Source of the DNA: an uncultured Lysobacteraceae bacterium
Lineage (GTDB): Bacteria > Pseudomonadota > Gammaproteobacteria > Xanthomonadales > Rhodanobacteraceae
DNA: 11,536 nt
Assembly: GCA_946482585.1 (NCBI GenBank)
Contig: CAMLSI010000129.1
Span: 1 to 11,536, forward strand
Reading direction: 5' to 3'
The notes beneath the pieces are model-generated. The model was not told where the DNA came from. It saw only the letters and a list, made by a program, of their open reading frames with translations, and made no database searches. The stretch's first letter is position 1. Each line of letters opens with the position of its first letter. This document shows positions 1 to 7,867 of this stretch, piece after piece. Made by a program: the position numbers and the translations under genes.

Positions 1-389
1 TCGCGCATGAACACTTCGACGCGATTCGTATCGAGCGGCTTGGTCCAATGCTCGTCGAAGCCGACCCGCAGCGAACGCATCGCATCGTCGGGTTCGCCCC
101 AACCCGTCACCGCGACGAGATACGCGTCGCAGCCGCGCTCGCGCAGGGCTTTGGCCACGGCGCGGCCGTCCAGCTGCCCGAGCATGATGTCGAGGAACAC
201 GATATCGGGCTTCGCCGCGACGACGGCGGCGGCGATCGCATCGACCGTGGGGCCGGTGACGATTTCCGCGGCGTGGCCGATCATGCGCAGGAAATCCGCG
301 AGCATGTGCGCCGATGCAGCGTTGTCGTCGACGACGACCACTTGTCCGCCGCTCCACAGCGACGGCTCTTCGATCGTGAGTTGCGGCAT
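1..389 (-). CDS. CheY-like response regulator receiver domain (partial, 3' end outside window)
   Basis: I translated this on the minus strand from the ATG at 389-387; 129 codons are visible before the left edge. The product carries the full set of receiver-domain residues: an acidic pair D21-D22 after a hydrophobic beta strand (VVVVDDN), the phospho-acceptor D67 in IVFLDIML, T95 in VAVTGW, and K117 followed by P118 (TKPL). It should accept phosphate from a sensor histidine kinase in the cytoplasm. A purine-rich ribosome site (GGGGAGA, 402-396) lies 6 bp before the ATG and supports this start. The receiver domain is almost finished at the window edge, so it could be a single-domain regulator or the front of a longer protein with an output domain; that cannot be seen. 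No partner kinase is in the window. It is divergent from the exonuclease gene. Confidence 0.9.
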   Translation of the reverse strand, partial: MPQLTIEEPSLWSGGQVVVVDDNAASAHMLADFLRMIGHAAEIVTGPTVDAIAAAVVAAKPDIVFLDIMLGQLDGRAVAKALRERGCDAYLVAVTGWGEPDDAMRSLRVGFDEHWTKPLDTNRVEVFMR

Positions 390-567
390 GAGGTGTCTCC
401 CCGGACCTTCCTGGAGCCTCATCTGAGCAAACGCGACGTAACGAAACGGCGAAGAATGCGTTGCGCAAGCGAGCGCGGCATTGGACATGTCGATACGATC
501 GATTGACGTGAGCGCGACACGGCCGACGCGACACTCGCCCGCAGCATTCGGCCAGGACGATGACACC
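390..567. other. Divergent intergenic region between receiver gene and xthA
   Basis: These 178 bp must hold the promoters of two divergent genes. A TTGACG hexamer at 503-508 resembles a -35 box for the plus strand, but I see no acceptable -10 hexamer about 17 bp downstream, so I do not call a promoter. An in-frame ATG at 481 would extend the exonuclease by 29 residues; those residues have no counterpart in the family, and I treat this stretch as untranslated. Confidence 0.5.
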
Positions 568-1440
568 ATGCCTGCACGCCGCAAGACGCTGCGCATCGCC
601 ACGTACAACGTCAACGGCATTCGCGCACGCGAGCGGCACCTGCTCGACTGGCTCGCGCGCGAGGCGCCCGACGTCGTCTGCCTGCAGGAACTCAAGGCGG
701 TCGATGCGGCATTCCCGGCGGCGGCGCTCGAGAAAGCAGGCTATGCCTCGCTCTGGGCCGGGCAGTCGTCGTGGAACGGCGTCGCGATACTGTCGCGCGG
801 CTCGGAACCGCTGGAAATCCGGCGGCGCCTGCCGGGATCGGGCGCGGATCGCGACAGCCGCTATCTTGAAGCCGCGGTCAAAGGCATCGTCGTCGGCTGC
901 CTCTACGCGCCGAACGGCAATCCGCAGCCGGGTCCGAAGTTCGACGCAAAACTCGCGTGGCTGCGGCAGCTGAATGCGCACGCGGCAACGCTCGTCGCCG
1001 CCGCCCATCCGGTCGTCCTCGCGGGGGACTACAACGTGGTGCCGACCGATTTCGACATCTACAAGCCCGACTCCTGGCGTCGCGACGCGCTGCTGCGGCC
1101 CGAAAGCCGGGCGCTCTATGCGTCGCTGCTGGCGCAAGGCTGGACCGACGCGCTGCGCTCGCTGCACCCGGATGCGAAGATGTATACCTTCTGGGACTAT
1201 TTCCGTCAGCACTGGCCGCGCGACGCGGGCCTGCGCATCGACCACCTGTTGACCAATGCCGCCGTGACGCTGCGACGCGCCGGCGTGGACCGTTGGGTAC
1301 GCGGCGAAGACAAGGCCAGCGATCATGCGCCGGCCTGGATCGAGATCGACGCCCCGCGTGCCGCGGCTACGCGCGCGACAGCGGCTGCAGATCGAGCTGC
1401 ACCGCGTCCGCGCGTATCGCAACGGCGTGGTGCGAAATGA
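568..1440 (+). CDS. xthA: Exodeoxyribonuclease III (AP endonuclease, Mg-dependent EEP family)
   Basis: The 290-residue product is a cytoplasmic DNA repair nuclease of the ExoIII/APE1 family, which cleaves 5' of abasic sites and degrades duplex DNA 3' to 5'. Family motifs appear in order: N14 in IATYNVNGIRAR, the metal ligand E41 in CLQELKA, RYLEA near 98-102, YAPNG at 113-117, the catalytic D154/N156 in GDYNVVPTDFDIY, RIDHLL in the C-terminal third, and the final D252-H253 in SDHAPAW. I chose the ATG at 568 because the family normally begins a few residues before the first beta strand and an AGGA sits at 554-557; the ATG at 481 is possible. Family members normally end soon after the SDHAP strand. 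Here an extra Ala/Arg-rich tail of about 29 residues (262-290) follows, most of it encoded antisense to the end of cydC, which it overlaps by 74 bp. Function is confident; the value of the tail is unknown. Confidence 0.95.
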   Translation: MPARRKTLRIATYNVNGIRARERHLLDWLAREAPDVVCLQELKAVDAAFPAAALEKAGYASLWAGQSSWNGVAILSRGSEPLEIRRRLPGSGADRDSRYLEAAVKGIVVGCLYAPNGNPQPGPKFDAKLAWLRQLNAHAATLVAAAHPVVLAGDYNVVPTDFDIYKPDSWRRDALLRPESRALYASLLAQGWTDALRSLHPDAKMYTFWDYFRQHWPRDAGLRIDHLLTNAAVTLRRAGVDRWVRGEDKASDHAPAWIEIDAPRAAATRATAAADRAAPRPRVSQRRGAK

Positions 1441-3040
1441 GCACGAGCGTCGCGCTGCCTATCCAGGCGTCGACGCCGGCAGCGACGCGCGTGCGCAACG
1501 CCGCATCGAGTCCCTCGTAAGGTTCGTCGAGCACGAACACGGCAGCGGGCCGCAGCAGGGTACGCGCCAGTGCGAGCCTTCGCGCCTCGCCGCCGGAAAG
1601 ACCGACACCATATTCGCCGAGCGGCGTCTCCAGTCCCTGCGGCAACTGCGTGAGCCAGGCATCGAGCGCAACCGCCTGCAGCACGGCGCGCAGACGCGCG
1701 TCGTCCGCCCGCGAGTCGGCCAGGCGCAGATTCTCGGCGACACTCGCGGCGAACAAGTGCGGCCGCTGCGGCATCAGCGCGACGCGCGCGCGCAACGCGG
1801 CCTCGTCGTAGTCGCGCAGGTCGACGCCGTCGAGTCGGATGTCGCCGGATGCGGGATCGAGACTGCGCGCCAGCAGCGCCGCCAACGTGCTCTTGCCCGC
1901 GCCCGAAGCGCCGCAGACGCACAAACGCGCACCCGGCGCGACCGTCAGCGTGAGTTCGGCAAGTCCCGCGTCGCGCCCGGGGTAGCGATACCCGACACCG
2001 CGCAGGTCGAGCGCACCGCGCGGCGGCGGCAGCGCCGAAGGCGGCAACGCATAGATGATGGAGGGCTCGGCCGCGAGCAGGGCGCCGACGCGTTGCGCGG
2101 CAGCGCGAGCGCGTCCCCAAGCGAGCCAGGCGGCGCTCATCGGCGCAAGGGCCTCGGCGCTCGCGAGCACGCCGAGCACGGCCGCGGCGAACCACGGAAC
2201 CGCTGCTGTCGGTGCACCGCGTAACGAAACGATAGCCACGAGCGTGCACGCGCCCGCTCCGATCGCGAGCGTCGCGATCGCCTGCCCCACGCTCTCGCGC
2301 ACGCGCTGCGCGAACTGCGCCGCGAGCAGCGCACGGTCCTCGGCGAGCCAGGCATCGCGCCAGCGCGGCCAGGCACCGCAGAGCGACAGGGTGGTCAGGC
2401 CGCGCAAGGCGTCGACGAGTCCGTCGCGACGCGCCGCGGCGAACCGCGCGAGCCCGCGGCCGTCACGCAGGCTGCGGTGCGCCGTCGCGAACGGCACGAC
2501 CACGGCAGCCAATGCCAGTGCGATCGCGACCGGCGCGATGAAATCGCGCTCGGCCAGGCCGGCAACGACGAGCGCGGCGGCGACGACGACGATGCCGGCC
2601 GCGAGCGGCAGACCCGCACGCAGCGGCGCTTCGTTGAGCGCGTCGACATCGCCGACGAGGCGTTGCAGCAGGTCGCCCTCGGACCAGCGCGCCAGCGGTT
2701 CCGGCGTCAGCGCGGCGAGCCGTGCATAGATCCGGCTGCGCAGCGCCTGCAGGAGCCGCAACACGGCATCGTGCGCGACGAGGCGCTCGCCGTAGCGGCT
2801 CGCCGTGCGCACGACCGCGAACAGGCGGATCATCGCACCGGGCCGGAAGATGTCGAACATCGCCGCAGCCGCTGCGCCGCTGCCTGCAATCGCGGCGGCG
2901 GTGATGAAGTGCCCCGAGAATGCGAGCAGGCCGAACGCCGCCAGCAGCGCGAACACACCGAGCAGCAACGCGAGCGCGAGCCTGCGCCACTGCTGCCGCA
3001 ACAGTCGCCGGAAGCGCAGTCGCGTATCGGTCGCCGTCAT
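1367..3040 (-). CDS. cydC: CydC, subunit of the CydDC ABC exporter for cytochrome bd assembly
   Basis: The 557-residue product is a half-size ABC exporter that pairs with CydD in the inner membrane. CydDC is needed to assemble cytochrome bd; reported substrates are cysteine and glutathione and, more recently, heme. The N-terminal half holds the membrane domain with a CydC-type start (FGLLAFSGHFITAAAIAG, then RTASRYGERLVAHDAVLRLL near residues 75-95). The nucleotide-binding domain has Walker A GASGAGKS at 377-384 with K383, signature LSGGE at 481-485, Walker B VFVLDEP with D505/E506, and the switch histidine in ISHH. The ATG at 3040 overlaps the cydD stop as ATGA, which implies coupled translation; a longer frame up to 3115 lies inside cydD and is discarded. 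E. coli CydC is slightly longer, and the end after the switch histidine is short here. The 3' end overlaps the convergent xthA, and no intrinsic terminator is visible. Confidence 0.96.
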   Translation of the reverse strand: MTATDTRLRFRRLLRQQWRRLALALLLGVFALLAAFGLLAFSGHFITAAAIAGSGAAAAAMFDIFRPGAMIRLFAVVRTASRYGERLVAHDAVLRLLQALRSRIYARLAALTPEPLARWSEGDLLQRLVGDVDALNEAPLRAGLPLAAGIVVVAAALVVAGLAERDFIAPVAIALALAAVVVPFATAHRSLRDGRGLARFAAARRDGLVDALRGLTTLSLCGAWPRWRDAWLAEDRALLAAQFAQRVRESVGQAIATLAIGAGACTLVAIVSLRGAPTAAVPWFAAAVLGVLASAEALAPMSAAWLAWGRARAAAQRVGALLAAEPSIIYALPPSALPPPRGALDLRGVGYRYPGRDAGLAELTLTVAPGARLCVCGASGAGKSTLAALLARSLDPASGDIRLDGVDLRDYDEAALRARVALMPQRPHLFAASVAENLRLADSRADDARLRAVLQAVALDAWLTQLPQGLETPLGEYGVGLSGGEARRLALARTLLRPAAVFVLDEPYEGLDAALRTRVAAGVDAWIGSATLVLISHHAVAIRADAVQLDLQPLSRA

Positions 3041-4758
3041 GGCTCGATGGATCCCGGGGTTTCTTTCGCCGCCTGCACTCGTCCGTGATCGAGTTCGATC
3101 ACGCGATCGACCCACGCATCGTCGGCTTCACTGTGCGTCGCGATCAGTACCGTGCGTCCGACACTCGTCGCCGCGAGCCGTTCGCGCAGCGCCGCGGCCG
3201 TCGCCGCATCGAGGTGCGCGAGCGGTTCGTCGAGCAGCCACAGCACCGCGTCGCGCGCCAGCGTGCGCGCGAGCGCGAGCCGCTGCAGCTGCCCGCCCGA
3301 CAGGGAGCCCGATGCGTCGCCGGGCACCGCACCGTCGGCGAGCGGCAGTGCACGCACGTCTTCGGCGAGTCCGGCGCGTTCCAGCGCATGCCAGAGACGT
3401 TCCGTATCCGACGCATCGAGTCCGAGCAGCACGTTGTTTCGTATCGACTGCCGGAACCACTCGGGCCGCTGCTCGAGCCACGCGACGCGACGCCACCACG
3501 CGGCACGATCGAGCGCGGCGAGGTCGACGCCGTCGACGCGTATCGTGCCGGCGGTCGGCACTGCGAAACCGGCGAGTAGCGCGAGTATCGAACTCTTGCC
3601 CGCACCGCTCGCGCCGCGCAGGGCGACACGTTCGCCGGACTCGATCCGGAAACTCACCGCGTCGAGCGCGAGGCGTCCGTCGGCATGGCGCAGGCTGACC
3701 GCGTCGAACTCGATCGCAGGCGCGCGCGCCGATGCCGGCACGACCCGTCCCGGGGTCGGCGTCACGGATGCCGCATCGATCAGCGGCGCGAGCAGCGCGG
3801 CCGCCGCGAGCGCGTCGCCGCGCGCATGGTAGTCGCTGCCGAGCTGGCGCAGCGGCGCGTAGAACTCGGGAGCCAGCAGCAGAATGAACAATGCCGCATC
3901 GAGCCGCAGCACGGCGCCGTAATGTCCGATGTCGAACCGCCCGAGCAGCGCGAGGCCGAGATACAGCGCGACCAGCGCGATGCCGATCGAGGCGAACAGC
4001 TCGAGCACGGCCGACGACAGGAATGCAAGACGCAGCACCGAATTCATGCGGCGACGGTAATCGTGCGCGCTCGCGGCGAGCCGGTCCGCGCCAGCCTGTA
4101 CGTTGCCGAGCAGACGCAGCACCGGCAGACCGCGCAGCAGATCGAGGAACTGCGCGCCGAGCCGGCCGAGCGCGAGCGCCTGTGCCGCGCTCGCGCGTGC
4201 AGCACCGCGACCGACCAGCGTCATGAACAGCGGAATCAGCGGCGCCGTCACGAGCAGCAGCACCGCCGCGAGCCAGCTGCGCGGCGCGATGAGCGCGCAC
4301 AGCAGCAGCGGCACGAGCGCGGCGACGTGCCGCTGCGGCAGATAGCGCGCGACATAGCCGTCGAGCGCATCGACCTGCTCGATCGCCAGCGTCGCGAGCG
4401 CGCCGTCGTCGCCGGCATGCCGCCGCAGTGGACCGAGCCGGGCGAGCGCGGCGATCACGTCGGCACGCAACCCGGCGCGCAGATGCAGCGAGGCACGCGC
4501 GCCACAGACATCGCGCGCGACGGCGAGCGCGCTGCGCGCGAGCAGCGCGGCGACGAGTGTCGCGAGCGCCGCACGGGCATGAGGGGGGACCGGCGCGAAC
4601 CAGCCGGCGACGATGGCGGCAAGCGCCGCGGCGAAAACCGCATAGGCCAGCGTTGCGCCGACACCCGCCAGTGTCGCCGCCCGGGTCCAGCCGCGCACGA
4701 TGTGCGTGCGCGCCGCGAGCCAGCGTTCCGCGTCGCGTTCCGTCGCCGCGTCGCTCAT
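3037..4758 (-). CDS. cydD: CydD, subunit of the CydDC ABC exporter for cytochrome bd assembly
   Basis: The 573-residue product is the partner of CydC. The membrane domain shows CydD hallmarks: YLPQRHVAALVPLL, the run TAPLIPLFMTLVGRGAA, LRLAFLSSAVLELF and LAPEFYAPLRQLG, all close to my recollection of E. coli CydD. The nucleotide-binding domain has Walker A GASGAGKS at 382-389 with K388, signature LSGGQ at 486-490, Walker B LWLLDEP with D510/E511, and switch H542 in IATHS, so both ATPase half-sites of the heterodimer look intact. The start at 4758 aligns with the family N-terminus; the frame runs open to 4827, but that part is cydX in another frame. The gap to the cydX stop is only 13 bp and has no clear ribosome site, so translation probably depends on ribosomes arriving from cydX. 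The stop overlaps the cydC ATG. Confidence 0.96.
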   Translation of the reverse strand: MSDAATERDAERWLAARTHIVRGWTRAATLAGVGATLAYAVFAAALAAIVAGWFAPVPPHARAALATLVAALLARSALAVARDVCGARASLHLRAGLRADVIAALARLGPLRRHAGDDGALATLAIEQVDALDGYVARYLPQRHVAALVPLLLCALIAPRSWLAAVLLLVTAPLIPLFMTLVGRGAARASAAQALALGRLGAQFLDLLRGLPVLRLLGNVQAGADRLAASAHDYRRRMNSVLRLAFLSSAVLELFASIGIALVALYLGLALLGRFDIGHYGAVLRLDAALFILLLAPEFYAPLRQLGSDYHARGDALAAAALLAPLIDAASVTPTPGRVVPASARAPAIEFDAVSLRHADGRLALDAVSFRIESGERVALRGASGAGKSSILALLAGFAVPTAGTIRVDGVDLAALDRAAWWRRVAWLEQRPEWFRQSIRNNVLLGLDASDTERLWHALERAGLAEDVRALPLADGAVPGDASGSLSGGQLQRLALARTLARDAVLWLLDEPLAHLDAATAAALRERLAATSVGRTVLIATHSEADDAWVDRVIELDHGRVQAAKETPGSIEP

Positions 4759-4771
4759 GAGAGCCGACGCA

Positions 4772-4885
4772 TCAGTGCGGCGGGTTCTCGTCGTCGGGAT
4801 AGCCTTCGAACTCGAGCCACATCGCATTGATGATGGCCGCGAAGCAGGCCATCAGCACACCGAGTATCCAGGCGAAATACCACAT
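4772..4885 (-). CDS. cydX: CydX, small subunit of cytochrome bd oxidase (37 aa)
   Basis: This short gene is read on the minus strand from the ATG at 4885 to a TGA at 4774-4772. The product begins MWYFAWILG, the conserved start of CydX/YbgT proteins, continues as one transmembrane helix to about residue 23, and ends in an acidic, proline-rich tail (EGYPDDENPPH). CydX is a single-pass inner-membrane subunit that stabilises the heme environment of the CydA/CydB oxidase. It lies directly behind cydB with a 12-bp gap, and a GAGGAG ribosome site overlaps the cydB stop. Its length matches the E. coli protein. The position between cydB and cydD, the start motif and the ribosome site leave little doubt, although the gene is shorter than usual ORF cut-offs. 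Confidence 0.95.
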   Translation of the reverse strand: MWYFAWILGVLMACFAAIINAMWLEFEGYPDDENPPH

Positions 4886-4897
4886 GTCCGCAGCTCC

Positions 4898-6052
4898 TCA
4901 GTAGTGCGCGTCCGAACCGCGAACCTGTTCCAGCGTGACCGGACCGCGCATCACGCGGAACACCCAGCTCGTGTAGAGCACGACCAGCGGCAGGAACACC
5001 ACGGTCATGCAGAACATCCAGCGCAAGGTCAGCAGACTCGATGTCGAATCCCAGAGCGTGAGGCCGTGGGCCGGTGCGAGACTCGACGGCATCATGAACG
5101 GAAACATCGCCGTACCGGCCGTGAGTATCGTCGCAGCGACGACGAGCGCGCTCGCGATGAAGGCGAGACCCGGCCGTCGCGGAGCCAGCCGCCAGGCGCC
5201 GAACGCGCCGACGAACGCCGCTGTGGGAATCAGCCACAACAGCGGCGCCGCGCGGAAGTTCGCGAACCACGCGCCGGCTTCGACGACGACGCTTTTCGCG
5301 AGCGGGTTGGACGCGGCGGCGGTGCCGGCGAACGCCGTCACGCGATGACCGTCGATGCCGAACGCGATCCAGAGTCCGGCCAGCGCGAAGCTCGCGACGT
5401 AGACCAGCACCGCGATGCCGTGCCAGCGGCGCGCGCGCTGGCGCAGGACATCGACGGTCTTGAGCTGCAGGAACACGGCACCGTGCATCACGAGCAGCGA
5501 CAGACTCACGAGGCCGACGAGCAGCGCGAACGGATTGAGCAGACCGAAGAAGCTGCCCTCGTAGTACACGCGCAACGTATCGTCGTAACGGAACGGAACG
5601 CCCTGCAGCAGATTGCCGAACGCGACGCCGAACACGAGCGCCGGCACGAAGCCGCCGACGAACAGACACCAGTCCCAGAGCGCGCGCCAGCGCGGATCGC
5701 GCAGCTTGCTGCGGTAGTCGAATCCCACCGGCCGCAGGATCAGCGCGAACAGCACGAGGATCAATGCGACGAAAAAGCCCGAGAACGCCGCGGCGTAGAT
5801 CAGCGGAAAGGCCGCGAAGATCGCGCCGCCGCCGAGCACGAACCAGACCTGGTTGCCTTCCCAGGTCGGGCCTATCGTGTTGATGAGCACGCGGCGCTCG
5901 TCGTCGGTCCTGGCGATGATGGGCAACAGCGTGCCGACGCCGAGATCGAAGCCGTCCATCACGGCGAAGCCGATCAGCAGCACGCCGAGGAACAGCCACC
6001 AGATCACGCGCAGCGTTTCGTAGCTCAGGAGGAAGGCGATGGCATCGGTCAT
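4898..6052 (-). CDS. cydB: Cytochrome bd ubiquinol oxidase subunit II
   Basis: The 384-residue product is the second large inner-membrane subunit of cytochrome bd, which oxidises ubiquinol and reduces oxygen to water without pumping protons. The sequence follows E. coli CydB closely: IWWLFLGVLLIGFAVMDGFD with acidic D33 and D36, GNQVWFVLGGGAIFAAFP, YAAAFSGFFVALILVL, RPVGFDYRSK, GVAFGNLLQGVPF, ASNPL, EAGAWFANF and the late TAGTAMFPFMMPSS. Eight or so hydrophobic segments fit the family fold. I chose the ATG at 6052 because it aligns with the family start with about seven extra residues, and because a GAGGAG ribosome site overlaps the cydA stop 10 bp upstream; the frame extends to 6127 within cydA without family similarity. 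No key residue looks lost. Confidence 0.97.
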   Translation of the reverse strand: MTDAIAFLLSYETLRVIWWLFLGVLLIGFAVMDGFDLGVGTLLPIIARTDDERRVLINTIGPTWEGNQVWFVLGGGAIFAAFPLIYAAAFSGFFVALILVLFALILRPVGFDYRSKLRDPRWRALWDWCLFVGGFVPALVFGVAFGNLLQGVPFRYDDTLRVYYEGSFFGLLNPFALLVGLVSLSLLVMHGAVFLQLKTVDVLRQRARRWHGIAVLVYVASFALAGLWIAFGIDGHRVTAFAGTAAASNPLAKSVVVEAGAWFANFRAAPLLWLIPTAAFVGAFGAWRLAPRRPGLAFIASALVVAATILTAGTAMFPFMMPSSLAPAHGLTLWDSTSSLLTLRWMFCMTVVFLPLVVLYTSWVFRVMRGPVTLEQVRGSDAHY

Positions 6053-6062
6053 GGCGTTCTCC

Positions 6063-7646
6063 TCAGGCCTTCGACGGTTCGGCCGGCGCATCGGTACCGA
6101 GCACGACGGCATGCTGCGGCGGTGCATCGGGATCCGCCGGACCTTTGCGCGCGAACTTGATCATCAGGTACATCTCGACGACGAGCAGCGCCGTGTACAG
6201 CAGGACGAAGCCGGTCAGGCTGAACAGCAGATCGCCGACGGTCAGCGACGACACGCTCATCCAGGTCGGCAGCACTTCGGCCACGGTCCACGGCTGTCGT
6301 CCGAGTTCGGCGACGATCCAGCCCATCTCCGAGGCGATCCACGGCATCGGCAGGGTGACGACGGCGAGCTTGAGCAGCCAGCGCTGCCGCATGATCGCGC
6401 GACGCGTCGCGGAGATCAGCGAGAGCGCGAACGTGATCAGCATGAACACGCCGCAGCCGACCATGATGCGGAACGCCCAGAACAGCGGCGCAACCGGCGG
6501 TATGCCGTCGCGTGCGGCCTGCGCGATCTGCGCGTCGGTCGCATCGACGACGTTCGGCGCTCGGCGCTTCAGCAGCAGGCCGTAGCCGAGGTCGGGCTGC
6601 AGCTCGACGAGCTTCGCCCTGGCTTCCGCGTCGGCCGGATTCGCGCGCACCTGCTGCAGCGCCGCGTAGGCCTGCATGCCGCGGCGGATGCGCACTTCGT
6701 GTTCGGCGACGAGGTCCTTGAGCCCGGTCACGGGCTCGGTCACCGAACGCGTCGCGATGATGCCCATGAGCCACGGGATCTCGATCGCGTGATCCGTCGT
6801 CATGTTTTCCTGGTCGATGAAGCCGACGACGGTGAACGGCGCGGGCGGCTCGTGCGTTTCCCACATCGCCTCGATCGCGGCGAGCTTCACTTTCTGCACG
6901 TGGCCGAGCTCGTAGCCGGATTCGTCGCCGAGCGTGATCACCGACAGCGTCGCCGCGAGGCCGAACGCCGAAGCGATCGCGAACGAACGCTGCGCGAACG
7001 CGACGTGGCGGCCCTTGAGCAGATACCAGGCACTGATGCCGAGCACGAAACATGCGCCCGTCACGTAGCCGGCCGAGACCGTGTGCACGAACTTCACCTG
7101 TGCGACCGGACTGAAGAACACCTGCGCGAAGCTCGTGAGTTCCATGCGCAAGGTTTCCGGATTGAACTCGGCGCCGACCGGATACTGCATCCAGCCGTTG
7201 GCGACCAATATCCACAACGCCGAAAAATTCGATCCGAGCGCGACGAGCCAGGTCACCATCAGGTGCTTGACCTTGCTCAGGCGCTCCCAGCCGAAGAAGA
7301 ACAGGCCGACGAAGGTCGATTCGAGGAAGAAGGCCATTAGGCCTTCGATCGCGAGCGGCGTGCCGAAGATGTCGCCGACGTACTGCGAGTAGTACGACCA
7401 GTTCGTGCCGAACTGGAACTCCATCGTGATGCCGGTCGCTACGCCGAGCGCGAAATTGATGCCGAAGAGCTTGCCCCAGAACTTCGTCATCTGCTTGTAG
7501 ATCTCGTTGCCGGTCATCACGTAGACCGACTCCATGATCGCGAGCAGGAACGAAAGCCCCAACGTCAGCGGCACGAACAGGAAGTGATACAGCGCGGTCG
7601 CGGCGAACTGCAGACGCGACAGCTCCACGACGGTGTCGGAGATCAT
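6063..7646 (-). CDS. cydA: Cytochrome bd ubiquinol oxidase subunit I
   Basis: The 527-residue product is the heme-bearing catalytic subunit of cytochrome bd (hemes b558, b595 and d) in the inner membrane. Heme ligands and proton-path residues line up with E. coli CydA with a two-residue offset: H21 (E. coli H19), H188 in VKFVHTV (H186), E101 in [10 protein letters not shown] and E109 in FLEST. The methionine ligand of b558 is present in FRIMVGCG. The periplasmic quinol-binding loop starts at GDESGYELG and contains the long insertion with [23 protein letters not shown] and DATDAQI, so this is the long-Q-loop form as in E. coli. GRQPW is present near the C-terminus. The start at 7646 has a strong AAGGAGG ribosome site 7 bp upstream. 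It is the first gene of the bd cluster and probably follows a promoter in 7647-8123. cydB follows after 10 bp. Confidence 0.98.
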   Translation of the reverse strand: MISDTVVELSRLQFAATALYHFLFVPLTLGLSFLLAIMESVYVMTGNEIYKQMTKFWGKLFGINFALGVATGITMEFQFGTNWSYYSQYVGDIFGTPLAIEGLMAFFLESTFVGLFFFGWERLSKVKHLMVTWLVALGSNFSALWILVANGWMQYPVGAEFNPETLRMELTSFAQVFFSPVAQVKFVHTVSAGYVTGACFVLGISAWYLLKGRHVAFAQRSFAIASAFGLAATLSVITLGDESGYELGHVQKVKLAAIEAMWETHEPPAPFTVVGFIDQENMTTDHAIEIPWLMGIIATRSVTEPVTGLKDLVAEHEVRIRRGMQAYAALQQVRANPADAEARAKLVELQPDLGYGLLLKRRAPNVVDATDAQIAQAARDGIPPVAPLFWAFRIMVGCGVFMLITFALSLISATRRAIMRQRWLLKLAVVTLPMPWIASEMGWIVAELGRQPWTVAEVLPTWMSVSSLTVGDLLFSLTGFVLLYTALLVVEMYLMIKFARKGPADPDAPPQHAVVLGTDAPAEPSKA

Positions 7647-7867
7647 CGACGAACCTCCTTCGAGCGGATGCTGCGGAAGAACACCGGCCGGCCGGCGCGA
7701 TCATGATGGACGCCGTCGCGCGCCGGCACGAGCTGGCAATGCGCACTTCGCCCGATTGTCACAAAGCGCGGCGGCGACGCCAAGCGCGAGAGGACGGCGC
7801 GGACCGCGCCGTCGGCGGCCGCCTGCGGCCGGAGAGACGCCGCGGGCGTCGACGATCGTGGATTCAT
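7643..7867 (-). CDS. Doubtful 75-codon leader ORF overlapping the cydA start
   Basis: A minus-strand frame opens at ATG 7867 and ends in a TGA that overlaps the cydA ATG as ATGA, the arrangement seen for coupled genes. The same frame stays open up to an ATG at 8137. The predicted product is basic, without a membrane segment or recognisable motif; it ends [12 protein letters not shown]. By my count about 80 percent of third codon positions are G or C, and several codons that tend to be rare in such genomes (CGA, CCA, ACA, AGT) occur. No good ribosome site precedes 7867. In DNA of this GC content open frames of this size are common by chance. I list it only because of the ATGA junction. I do not recognise it and assign no function. 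Confidence 0.2.
   Translation of the reverse strand: MNPRSSTPAASLRPQAAADGAVRAVLSRLASPPRFVTIGRSAHCQLVPARDGVHHDRAGRPVFFRSIRSKEVRR

Noticed and set aside
7..426. Long open frames on the plus strand over the receiver domain
   Set aside because: They are Arg/Ala/Ser-rich antisense shadows; the minus strand encodes all the receiver-domain residues.
1323..2249. 308-codon Arg-rich minus-strand frame over cydC
   Set aside because: It is a frame-shifted shadow of the CydC nucleotide-binding domain, whose Walker and signature motifs lie in the true frame.
4700..6160. 486-codon plus-strand frame over cydX and cydB
   Set aside because: It is the antisense of clear cydB and cydX, with a biased Glu/Arg/His/Gln composition and no family pattern; long antisense frames are expected at this GC content.
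6049..7746. 565-codon minus-strand frame over cydA
   Set aside because: It is an alternative frame of the same strand as cydA, rich in Arg, with no match to any family; CydA in the other frame is unmistakable.
7755..7765. TTTGTGACAAT motif upstream of cydA as a redox-regulator (Rex, Crp or FNR-like) operator
   Set aside because: Only one TTGTGA half-site is present; the second half is missing at the required spacing, and the match to TTGAT-N4-ATCAA is poor.
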